Below, piece after piece: positions 1 through 4,212 of a stretch of 5,607 bases of DNA. The position numbers and the translations under genes were made by a program. The notes under the pieces are model-generated. The model saw only the letters and a program-made list of their open reading frames with translations. It made no database searches and was not told the origin of the DNA. The first letter of the stretch is position 1. Each line of letters starts with the position of its first letter. Origin of the DNA: an uncultured Clostridia bacterium. Lineage in GTDB: Bacteria; Bacillota; Clostridia; Christensenellales; UBA1242. The DNA lies in NCBI GenBank assembly GCA_946610655.1, contig CAMOCH010000053.1, positions 1 to 5,607 of the forward strand, written 5' to 3'.

Positions 1-53
1 GCGACTTGGAACCAATTAATATTGATGAAGAACTTTCAACCGAAGGTGAATAA
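1..53 (+). CDS. C-terminal tail of an unidentified protein (partial)
   Basis: The first bases read in frame from base 3 as DLEPINIDEELSTEGE and end at TAA (51-53). Only the last 16 residues lie in the window. They are acidic (two Asp, five Glu), like a disordered C-terminal tail. Terminator 58-89 follows directly, which supports a real + strand gene end. The tail alone does not identify the protein and no function is assigned. The other + strand frames here give no better reading. Confidence 0.6.
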   Translation, partial: DLEPINIDEELSTEGE

Positions 54-57
54 AAAC

Positions 58-89
58 AAAAAAGATGCTAAAATTTAGCATCTTTTTTT
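58..89 (+). terminator. Intrinsic terminator of the left-edge gene
   Basis: GATGCTAAA (64-72) pairs with TTTAGCATC (74-82), apart from the bases forming the tight loop. A-rich flank 58-63 pairs with the T run 83-88, so the structure ends in a run of seven T. It lies 4 bases after the TAA at 51-53. The A run on the left flank means it could also stop transcription coming from the right. Confidence 0.88.
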
Positions 90-103
90 ATCTAAACAAA
101 TAA

Positions 104-158
104 AAAAGCGAAAGACTGACTTAATTATTTTTGGTGGAAAAGTTAGTTTTTCGCTTTT
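104..158. terminator. Long, probably bidirectional terminator hairpin
   Basis: The left arm at about 104-122, with core AAAAGCGAAA, pairs with the right arm at about 140-158, with core TTTCGCTTTT. The outer stem holds one G-T wobble and continues through GACTGACTT against AGTTAGTTTT with a second wobble. The loop is about 17 bases. T-rich DNA flanks it on both strands, so it can terminate the leftward lipoprotein transcript and back up the terminator at 58-89. The stem is longer and the loop larger than in the other terminators of the window. Confidence 0.7.
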
Positions 159-165
159 ATTTTTA

Positions 166-185
166 GTAACCATTTTTATGGTTAC
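166..185. repeat. Perfect 8-bp hairpin, GTAACCAT / ATGGTTAC
   Basis: GTAACCAT (166-173) and ATGGTTAC (178-185) form a perfect inverted repeat around a TTTT loop, 39 bases beyond the lipoprotein stop on the minus strand. Neither strand carries a clear U run next to the stem, so it is not a textbook terminator. It may stabilise the 3' end of the lipoprotein mRNA or bind a protein. Its function is unknown. Confidence 0.55.
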
Positions 186-223
186 ATTGTTAGTATAATC
201 AAAATATTAATAATTATTCAAAA

Positions 224-742
224 TTATTTATGTTCACCACGAATTCCAAAGTTATAAATTGTCCACTCATAAGTTCCGGTTGCAACAAGTGGGTCGTCAA
301 TTGCAAAAGTTATATACAATTCTTCAGAAAGTGATTTAACAATGCTGCCAATATCAATTGTAACAAGTTTACCTGTGTTCTTTGTTGTTTCAATCTCAAT
401 AGTTTGATTGTATTCCTCTTCAAGGTTAGAAATTGTTATTTTGATAAACTGTGAATTGGTTGTTCTTGTTGAATAAAAGTAAAAATATGCACTTTCAAGG
501 GTCATTCCATATATCCAGCTTAAATTGCCTTGAAATTTTAAATAAGTGTGTGATGCAACCGTGTTATTGTCTAAAGAACTACCTGTGAAACTAGAAAGAG
601 AGTAGTTGGTTGCAGATGATGTCACTTTGCTGTTAAAATATCTGCTCATGTTTATGTTGTTTGATTGATTGTTTCCACAACCAACAAAACACAAAGACAC
701 AATAACTGCGCAAATAGTAATAAGTAATCGTTTAATTTTCAT
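224..742 (-). CDS. Small predicted lipoprotein of unknown function
   Basis: 172 residues. The N-terminus is a lipoprotein signal peptide: K2, K4 and R5, a hydrophobic stretch at residues 6-20, then FVGC with the lipidated Cys at 22. It is expected to be processed by Lgt and LspA and anchored to the outer face of the membrane. The -3 position is Phe, which is tolerated but not ideal. After a Ser/Asn-rich linker (about 23-50), the mature part is mostly alternating hydrophobic/polar strands with many Thr, Tyr and Ile, as in a small beta-sandwich domain. I recognise no family or catalytic motif. The ATG at 740-742 is supported by GAGGAT (753-748) with 5 bases between. The gene is a single unit, because the signal peptidase terminator (899-935) lies upstream. 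A ligand- or carbohydrate-binding role would be a guess. Confidence 0.85.
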   Translation of the reverse strand: MKIKRLLITICAVIVSLCFVGCGNNQSNNINMSRYFNSKVTSSATNYSLSSFTGSSLDNNTVASHTYLKFQGNLSWIYGMTLESAYFYFYSTRTTNSQFIKITISNLEEEYNQTIEIETTKNTGKLVTIDIGSIVKSLSEELYITFAIDDPLVATGTYEWTIYNFGIRGEHK

Positions 743-898
743 GTTTTATCCTCAAAAAATATATTATTATAAATTAAAATATAATGCAACAATAAATTAT
801 TTGTTAATATTATAGTAAAATTTAGCCATTTTTTATACTTAATATAGTGATTTTGCAATATTTGAAAAAAATAGCAACATAAATGTAATAAAATATAT
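743..898. other. AT-rich intergenic region upstream of the lipoprotein gene
   Basis: This stretch holds the ribosome binding site (GAGGAT, 753-748 on the minus strand) and presumably the lipoprotein promoter. Two minus-strand TATAAT hexamers occur, at 814-809 and 771-766. Neither has a convincing TTGACA-like partner 16-18 bases upstream, so no start site is called. No open frame with a ribosome binding site and no stable hairpin is seen. Confidence 0.4.
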
Positions 899-935
899 AA
901 AAAAACGCAAAAAGTATTAATTTTTGCGTTTTTTT
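899..935 (-). terminator. Terminator of the signal peptidase gene
   Basis: ACGCAAAAA (905-913) pairs perfectly with TTTTTGCGT (921-929) around the seven-base loop GTATTAA. A/T runs extend the stem on both sides (899-904 with 930-935). On the minus strand the hairpin follows the TAA at 946-944 by 8 bases and ends in a run of seven T. The matching run on the other strand would let it work in both directions. Confidence 0.88.
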
Positions 936-943
936 ACTGTAAA

Positions 944-1771
944 TTATTCACAATACATGATATTTTTTGCAGAAAATATGCTTTTCCAAATTCCAACAAA
1001 CAAATTACTTCCATAAGGAACGTGTATTTTTACTTTGCCCATAATATCTTGCTTTTTAACAGGGCCAAAGTATCTGCTGTCTGTTGAGTTGTTTCGGTTG
1101 TCACCACAAATAAAATATTCATCTTCGGCAAGAGTGTAGGAATATTCACCAGCATTTGTGTATGTTGAGCCAACTGGAATAACTTTTTTAACACTGTTAT
1201 ATAATGCTTTTAAAAAGGTGTAATCTTCGCTATCATCATATTCGCCAGCCAAAGTTACTGAGCAATATAAGTAGCAATTTTCTTCATTTAAATATGATTC
1301 TGTTAATGTACTTCCATTTAATTTAATCTCATATGGGATTCTTATGTAGGTTGCAGAATGATATGTTGTGCCTTCTTCAAGGTCAAAAGTGATTGTATCA
1401 CCAGGTTTTGCAATAACACGCTTAATAATTGAAGAAACTTCATCACTTGCTAAGTAATTAACTGAATTAACAACCACAATGTCGTTATTAGTATAATTGT
1501 TGACAGGTCTATAATAAATAAGGTCGGTGTGGGTTTTGTCTGTAGCACTTGTTGCTGCAGCATTTATGCCAGGTTGCATGCTTTTTCCAACAATATACAT
1601 TGGGGTTAAATAAATTTCAAAAACAAAAATAAAAGATAAAAACCCAATTGCAAAAACAACAAGCAAATGAATAAAGTGGCGCTCAAAAAAACTAGGTGAC
1701 TCCACCTTTATCATTTCAACTTCGCTGCCAGGTGCAGGAACTTCAATATTGGTTTGTTCTTGGTTTTCCAT
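944..1771 (-). CDS. lepB: Type I signal peptidase (S26 family)
   Basis: 275-residue membrane-bound serine protease that removes signal peptides from secreted proteins on the outer face of the membrane. The order of motifs is complete. There is an acidic, Pro-containing cytoplasmic N-terminus (1-31) and one membrane segment (about 33-55). GKSMQP follows with nucleophile Ser64, then NDIVVV (96-101), IIKRVIAKPGD with general base Lys117, and GDNRNNSTDSR (223-233). This is the Ser/Lys dyad of the family. It is longer than minimal Bacillus enzymes of about 185 residues. The extra length is the N-terminal tail and an insert of roughly 100 residues, rich in Tyr, Glu and Asp, between the Lys and GDN boxes. 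No C-terminal anchor is seen. The ATG at 1769-1771 has no Shine-Dalgarno sequence, unlike the neighbouring genes, and a promoter lies directly in front of it. The gene is monocistronic. Confidence 0.95.
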   Translation of the reverse strand: MENQEQTNIEVPAPGSEVEMIKVESPSFFERHFIHLLVVFAIGFLSFIFVFEIYLTPMYIVGKSMQPGINAAATSATDKTHTDLIYYRPVNNYTNNDIVVVNSVNYLASDEVSSIIKRVIAKPGDTITFDLEEGTTYHSATYIRIPYEIKLNGSTLTESYLNEENCYLYCSVTLAGEYDDSEDYTFLKALYNSVKKVIPVGSTYTNAGEYSYTLAEDEYFICGDNRNNSTDSRYFGPVKKQDIMGKVKIHVPYGSNLFVGIWKSIFSAKNIMYCE

Positions 1772-1778
1772 ATGATTT

Positions 1779-1808
1779 ATATTAGCACATAACGCAAATT
1801 GATTGCAA
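1779..1808 (-). promoter_or_regulatory. Promoter of the signal peptidase gene (extended -10)
   Basis: On the minus strand, TTGCAA (1808-1803; 4 of 6 matches to TTGACA) is followed after 18 bases by TAATAT (1784-1779). TGC directly before it makes an extended -10 element. Only seven bases lie between the -10 box and the A of the ATG at 1771, which puts the expected transcription start on or next to the start codon. Confidence 0.55.
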
Positions 1809-2007
1809 CAATAATAAATATTATTGAATAATATATTTTAAGTATAATGTCAAATTATGTAATATTTAAAATTGATTCAAATTTTAATATTTATAACATA
1901 AAAATGCAATAAAATATGCATAAATTGTAAAAATTATATAAATTTATTTTAAAAATATGCAAAATATTGCTTTTTCGTGATAAATTATACTGAATAAATA
2001 AAAATGC
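1809..2007. other. Very AT-rich intergenic region
   Basis: About 200 bases of nearly pure A/T between the divergent signal peptidase and tRNA promoters. It has many short ATGCA/TTGCA-like words but no long repeat, stable hairpin or supported open frame. TTGCTT (1967-1972) and TATACT (1986-1991) are 13 bases apart, too close for a promoter. I see no function in it beyond spacing. Confidence 0.5.
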
Positions 2008-2036
2008 TTGAAAATATAAATGATGTCGAGTATAAT
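2008..2036 (+). promoter_or_regulatory. Sigma-A promoter of the tRNA-Arg / MmcQ-YjbR unit
   Basis: TTGAAA (2008-2013) and a perfect TATAAT (2031-2036) are separated by 17 bases. The expected start near 2043 gives a tRNA 5' leader of about 10 bases for RNase P to remove. It is one of the strongest promoters in the window and the only visible one for both the tRNA and the gene after it. Confidence 0.85.
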
Positions 2037-2052
2037 AAAAAATATCAAATAT

Positions 2053-2129
2053 GTGTCATTAGCTCAACTGGATAGAGTGCCCGGCTTCGAACCGGTAGGT
2101 TGGGGGTTCGAGTCCCTCATGACACACCA
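2053..2129 (+). tRNA. tRNA-Arg, anticodon UCG, CCA encoded
   Basis: The full cloverleaf can be drawn. The 7-bp acceptor stem GTGTCAT/ATGACAC is perfect, the discriminator is A, and CCA is encoded (2127-2129). The D arm is GCTC/GAGT with the GG of the D loop in place. The anticodon loop CTTCGAA has anticodon TCG at 2087-2089. The variable region is AGGTT, and the T arm is GGGGG/CCCTC with loop TTCGAGT. A15-T48 gives the usual Levitt pair. The top pair of the anticodon stem (27-43) is a C·U mismatch, and the other four pairs are sound. It decodes CGA and, by wobble, other CGN Arg codons. An open reading frame from about 2020 runs through it into the next gene, but that part is not coding. Confidence 0.95.
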
Positions 2130-2142
2130 AATAGGAGTTATT

Positions 2143-2496
2143 ATGAAAGATCAGCTAACTGATTATATTTCTTCACAATATGGCAGTTTACCAGAAAAAC
2201 TTTGGTCAAAATATCCAAATTATGTTGTGTTTAGGCATAATTCAAATAGAAAGTGGTTTGCAATAATTATGGATGTGCCATATTATAAACTAGGAATAGA
2301 TAGTGATAAAATTGTTAATATTATTAATGTAAAAACTGAGAATTTATTGTTTAGAGATTTATTGCTAAGCAAAAAAGGCTACTTTAAAGCATATCATATG
2401 AATAAAGAAAAATGGATTTCAATTTTACTTGATGGAAGCGTTCCTTTTGAAGAGATTTGTGATCTTTTAAATGGTAGTTATAATTTAACAAAATAA
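2143..2496 (+). CDS. MmcQ/YjbR family protein
   Basis: 117 residues, the usual size for this family of small single-domain proteins (PF04237), often annotated as DNA-binding with a double-wing fold. Its cellular role is not established. Family features are EKLWSKYPNYVVFRH (18-32), the RKWFAIIMDV strand (36-45), the KxGYFKAYHMNKEKWISI segment (77-94, with the characteristic HMNK..W), then LLDGSVPFEEICDLLNGSY (95-113) and a short tail. The frame is open upstream to about 2020, but that extension would translate the tRNA. The true start is ATG 2143-2145, with AGGAG (2133-2137) 5 bases before it. The gene lies 13 bases after the tRNA with no terminator or second promoter between, so the two are probably co-transcribed. 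A terminator follows directly after the stop. Confidence 0.9.
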   Translation: MKDQLTDYISSQYGSLPEKLWSKYPNYVVFRHNSNRKWFAIIMDVPYYKLGIDSDKIVNIINVKTENLLFRDLLLSKKGYFKAYHMNKEKWISILLDGSVPFEEICDLLNGSYNLTK

Positions 2497-2524
2497 AAAG
2501 CAGAGAATTGAATCTCTGCTTTTA
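2496..2524 (+). terminator. Terminator of the tRNA-Arg / MmcQ-YjbR unit
   Basis: AAAGCAGAGA (2497-2506) pairs perfectly with TCTCTGCTTT (2513-2522) around a six-base loop, and a T run follows. The A of the stop codon (2496) can pair with T2523, so the hairpin begins at the end of the reading frame. Confidence 0.9.
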
Positions 2525-2525
2525 T

Positions 2526-2531
2526 TATAAT
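2526..2531 (+). promoter_or_regulatory. Possible -10 box (TATAAT) for the small membrane protein
   Basis: A perfect TATAAT sits directly after the terminator T run and would start transcription near 2538, just ahead of the Shine-Dalgarno-like AAGGA at 2547-2551. The only TTG-like hexamer upstream (TTGAAT, 2508-2513) is 12 bases away, too close for a normal -35. AT-rich DNA gives such hexamers by chance, so this is weak. Confidence 0.25.
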
Positions 2532-2554
2532 TAATTTTTTAAACTGAAGGAAGA

Positions 2555-2701
2555 GTGAAATCAAGTCCAGTTGTTGTTGCGTCATGCACTGATGAGGCAA
2601 GTGGTAAATTTGATACACTTTTTGCAAAATATATAATACCCGTTATTTTAGTTATAGCATTACTATTTGTTATATTAGCACTCACTGTATGGAAGAGATA
2701 A
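2555..2701 (+). CDS. Probable 48-residue single-pass membrane protein
   Basis: A GTG-started frame of 48 codons ends at TAA 2699-2701. Residues 1-24 are a short polar segment with one Cys (residue 11). Residues 26-45 (YIIPVILVIALLFVILALTV) form one strong membrane helix, and the protein ends WKR, suggesting a cytoplasmic C-terminus. Support: the segment has clearly more G+C than the intergenic DNA around it, AAGGA (2547-2551) precedes the GTG, and the stop abuts a terminator, as in the MmcQ/YjbR gene. Against: the spacing from AAGGA to GTG is only 3 bases and no complete promoter is seen, so expression may need read-through of the terminator at 2496-2524. The minus-strand frame over the same bases has a TTG start inside the permease's 3' end and lies beyond the permease terminator, so it is less likely. 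I recognise no family. Confidence 0.45.
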   Translation: MKSSPVVVASCTDEASGKFDTLFAKYIIPVILVIALLFVILALTVWKR

Positions 2702-2730
2702 AAAGAAGTGGAAATTTTCCACTTCTTTTT
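2700..2730. terminator. Shared bidirectional terminator (metal operon and small membrane protein)
   Basis: AAAAGAAGTGG (2701-2711) pairs perfectly with CCACTTCTTTT (2719-2729), and the AAATTTT between can add two A-T pairs. A run on the left and T run on the right give a U tail on either strand. It is 1 base past the permease stop (2734-2732, minus) and overlaps the + strand stop at 2699-2701, so it serves convergent transcripts. Confidence 0.88.
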
Positions 2731-2731
2731 G

Positions 2732-3676
2732 TTATATTCCAAATAACATCATTGTGTAGCCGGTTATTATTGAAATAAGAGCCATAATTCCAAGAATTCC
2801 AAAATTAGCTTTCATATTTTTGTTTTGCTTAAACAGAACAATATATGCAATTCCGGCATTCATAATTAAACCAGCAATACATGCAGAAATATTAAGGCCA
2901 CCAATAACAAGTAGATTTGTTAAAACAACACTGCTTGCACAGTTAGGAATAAGGCCAATAAGTGTTGCAAATAGTGGGGCAAAATATTTTGCATTTGTTA
3001 AAAATGAAGTTATATTTTCTTCACCAATATAATTAATGAGTGCGCCAAAAGCAATATTAATTACTAAAATGTAGGCAAATATTTTGAGAGTGTGAAGAAG
3101 CGGGTGCAACAAATACTGCTTTGCTGGGTGAATTTTGTCTTCTTCTATGCTGTGACCACAACAACCTTTGTGAAAAGATTCTTCTTCATGAGAATGCTCA
3201 TGATCACAATCTTCATGGCCATCATCGTGGGCTAAATTTTCAGCAGACTTATTTTCAATTTTTTTGCTTTTCTTATTAAATAAATATGAAAAACCATCAA
3301 TCACATAACCACTAACAAGACCAATAAAGAATTTTGCAAAAATTAATATTAGAATAATTTTGCCAATGTTTGCGTTACCCAAATTACCAAACAAAATTGG
3401 TAAAGCTTCATCACTGGTTGCAATGAATATTGCAATAAGTGTTCCGACAGTAATTTTTTGTTTGCTATATAGGTCTGTTGCAACAACACTAAAACCACAT
3501 TGTGGAATCATTCCAAAACTTGAACCAATAAGTGGGCCAAATTTGCCCTTATAAAAAGAAGATGATGCCACTTTTTTGCTTGTGAAACTTTCTACAACCT
3601 CAATTAAGATATATGATACAAACAAAAAGGGCAATAACTTTGCAGAATCAATTAATGCGTCTAATAGCCATTCCAT
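2732..3676 (-). CDS. Putative heavy-metal exporter (ArsP_2 / 'putative manganese transporter' family permease)
   Basis: 314-residue polytopic membrane protein matching the family often named putative manganese transporter or arsenic efflux protein (PF11449-like). Two membrane halves, each with several helices, flank a hydrophilic loop (about 134-188). Each half has a similar signature: GMIPQCGFS (55-63) and GLIPNCASS (241-249), with Pro-x-Cys within hydrophobic sequence. This looks like an ancient internal duplication, with Cys60 and Cys246 as candidate substrate ligands. ATSDEALPIL (86-95) is a further family motif. The loop holds seven His (150, 154, 159, 161, 163, 169, 175) and Cys157, Cys172 and Cys173, a likely metal-binding segment. 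The ATG at 3676-3674 has GGAG (3686-3683) at 6 bases, and that site abuts the regulator's stop. It is the second gene of the operon. The family suggests efflux of a divalent metal or metalloid, but the substrate cannot be read here. Confidence 0.85.
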   Translation of the reverse strand: MEWLLDALIDSAKLLPFLFVSYILIEVVESFTSKKVASSSFYKGKFGPLIGSSFGMIPQCGFSVVATDLYSKQKITVGTLIAIFIATSDEALPILFGNLGNANIGKIILILIFAKFFIGLVSGYVIDGFSYLFNKKSKKIENKSAENLAHDDGHEDCDHEHSHEEESFHKGCCGHSIEEDKIHPAKQYLLHPLLHTLKIFAYILVINIAFGALINYIGEENITSFLTNAKYFAPLFATLIGLIPNCASSVVLTNLLVIGGLNISACIAGLIMNAGIAYIVLFKQNKNMKANFGILGIMALISIITGYTMMLFGI

Positions 3677-3686
3677 AATTTACTCC

Positions 3687-4073
3687 TTATTTTTTACAAT
3701 CTTTGCAAATGCCATATAAGATTGTTTCGTTTGTGTTTAGTTCAAAACTTGAATTTTTTAAAACGTTTTTAATAAGCTGAGATTCATCATTACTTGTTAA
3801 GTGCTCAGTTTTTCCACATTTTGTGCAAGAAATATGTACATGGTTTTCACAATCTTCGTCAACATATTGGTAGTATGCAGTGTGAGAACCCTTTTTTGTT
3901 GTTTTTCTTAGCTTGCCGCTTTTTTCAAGAGCAGCAATATTTCTGTATATTGCGCTTTGACTAATACCTTTACTTGATGTTTTTTCGGCAATTTCTTGAG
4001 CGGTAAAAGATTTGTCGTGGTTACTGTTGAAAAACTCTAACAGTATTTCTCTTTGTTTTGTGCTATATGACAT
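3687..4073 (-). CDS. Fur-family metal-responsive transcriptional repressor
   Basis: 128 residues. An N-terminal winged-helix DNA-binding domain (about 1-68), with recognition-helix region SQSAIYRNIAALEKSGKLRK, is followed by the dimerisation domain. The structural Zn site is complete: Cys83-x-x-Cys86 and Cys123-x-x-Cys126. In the regulatory metal site, the HxH before the first CxxC is kept (His78, His80). By alignment to E. coli Fur, positions 87, 89 and the late His (NHSLYLYG) are Asn77, Val79 and Asn114, and the early His33 is Ser22. Cys75 lies just upstream of HxH, a hint of a Zur-like thiol ligand, though the spacing differs from known Zur proteins. The subtype (Zur, Fur, Mur or PerR) is therefore open. 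ATG 4073-4071 has GGAG (4085-4082) 8 bases upstream. It is the first gene of the operon with the exporter, ending TAAGGAG so that translation may be coupled, and is probably self-regulated through the inverted repeat at 4089-4105. Confidence 0.93.
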   Translation of the reverse strand: MSYSTKQREILLEFFNSNHDKSFTAQEIAEKTSSKGISQSAIYRNIAALEKSGKLRKTTKKGSHTAYYQYVDEDCENHVHISCTKCGKTEHLTSNDESQLIKNVLKNSSFELNTNETILYGICKDCKK

Positions 4074-4088
4074 TTTATTATCTCCAAT

Positions 4089-4105
4089 TTGCGAACTATT
4101 CGCAA
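4089..4105. promoter_or_regulatory. Candidate Fur-family operator (perfect inverted repeat)
   Basis: TTGCGAA (4089-4095), CTA, TTCGCAA (4099-4105): a perfect 7-3-7 inverted repeat, with A-T matches further out at 4086-4087 and 4107-4108. It covers the region from the -10 box to about 8 bases past the expected start of the regulator's promoter, where a bound repressor would block RNA polymerase. In the usual 7-1-7 framing of Fur-family boxes the right half is ATTCGCA, which keeps the ATT...A frame of Fur/Zur/PerR half-sites with a GC-rich middle. Confidence 0.7.
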
Positions 4106-4133
4106 TTTTACAATATTATTTGTTATTTGTCAA
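4105..4133 (-). promoter_or_regulatory. Promoter of the Fur-family regulator / exporter operon
   Basis: On the minus strand a perfect -35 TTGACA (4133-4128) is followed after 17 bases by TAAAAT (4110-4105), 5 of 6 matches to TATAAT. The start is expected near 4098, inside the inverted repeat. The near-consensus strength fits a promoter held down by a repressor. Confidence 0.85.
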
Positions 4134-4153
4134 GAGAAAAAGCAAAAAAATAT

Positions 4154-4183
4154 TTGATTTATGTGTTTTAATGTATATATAAT
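4154..4183 (+). promoter_or_regulatory. Promoter of the CatA-like acetyltransferase gene
   Basis: TTGATT (4154-4159) and a perfect TATAAT (4178-4183) are 18 bases apart, with a start expected near 4190. It is divergent from the metal operon promoter and does not overlap its operator, so the two are probably controlled separately. Confidence 0.65.
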
Positions 4184-4212
4184 TAAACTAAGAATAGTGA
4201 TTGGAGAATTTT

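Noticed and set aside
1967..1991. Second promoter for the tRNA (TTGCTT and TATACT)
   Set aside because: The spacer is only 13 bases, and the promoter at 2008-2036 is far better.
2107..2129. tRNA 3' end as an integration (att) site
   Set aside because: No second copy of the tRNA 3' end is seen in the window, and no integrase or phage-like gene follows.
2020..2142. N-terminal extension of the MmcQ/YjbR gene in the same open frame
   Set aside because: It would translate the whole tRNA-Arg. The family-length protein starts at ATG 2143 with AGGAG just upstream.
2539..2742. Minus-strand frame of 67 codons downstream of the exporter
   Set aside because: It starts at a TTG inside the exporter's last codons, has no ribosome binding site, reads through the terminator stem at 2700-2730, and gives a less protein-like sequence than the + strand frame.
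2820..3032. Plus-strand frame opposite the exporter
   Set aside because: It is the mirror of hydrophobic minus-strand codons, with no ribosome binding site or promoter. The minus-strand product has clear family motifs.
3360..3554. Second plus-strand frame opposite the exporter
   Set aside because: Same reason: it lies wholly within the conserved TSDEALPIL and IPQCG part of the real gene.
4112..4124. Second operator, ACAATATTATTTGT-like inverted repeat between the -35 and -10 of the metal operon
   Set aside because: The arms are short, need an offset to pair, and are of the kind expected by chance in this AT-rich spacer.
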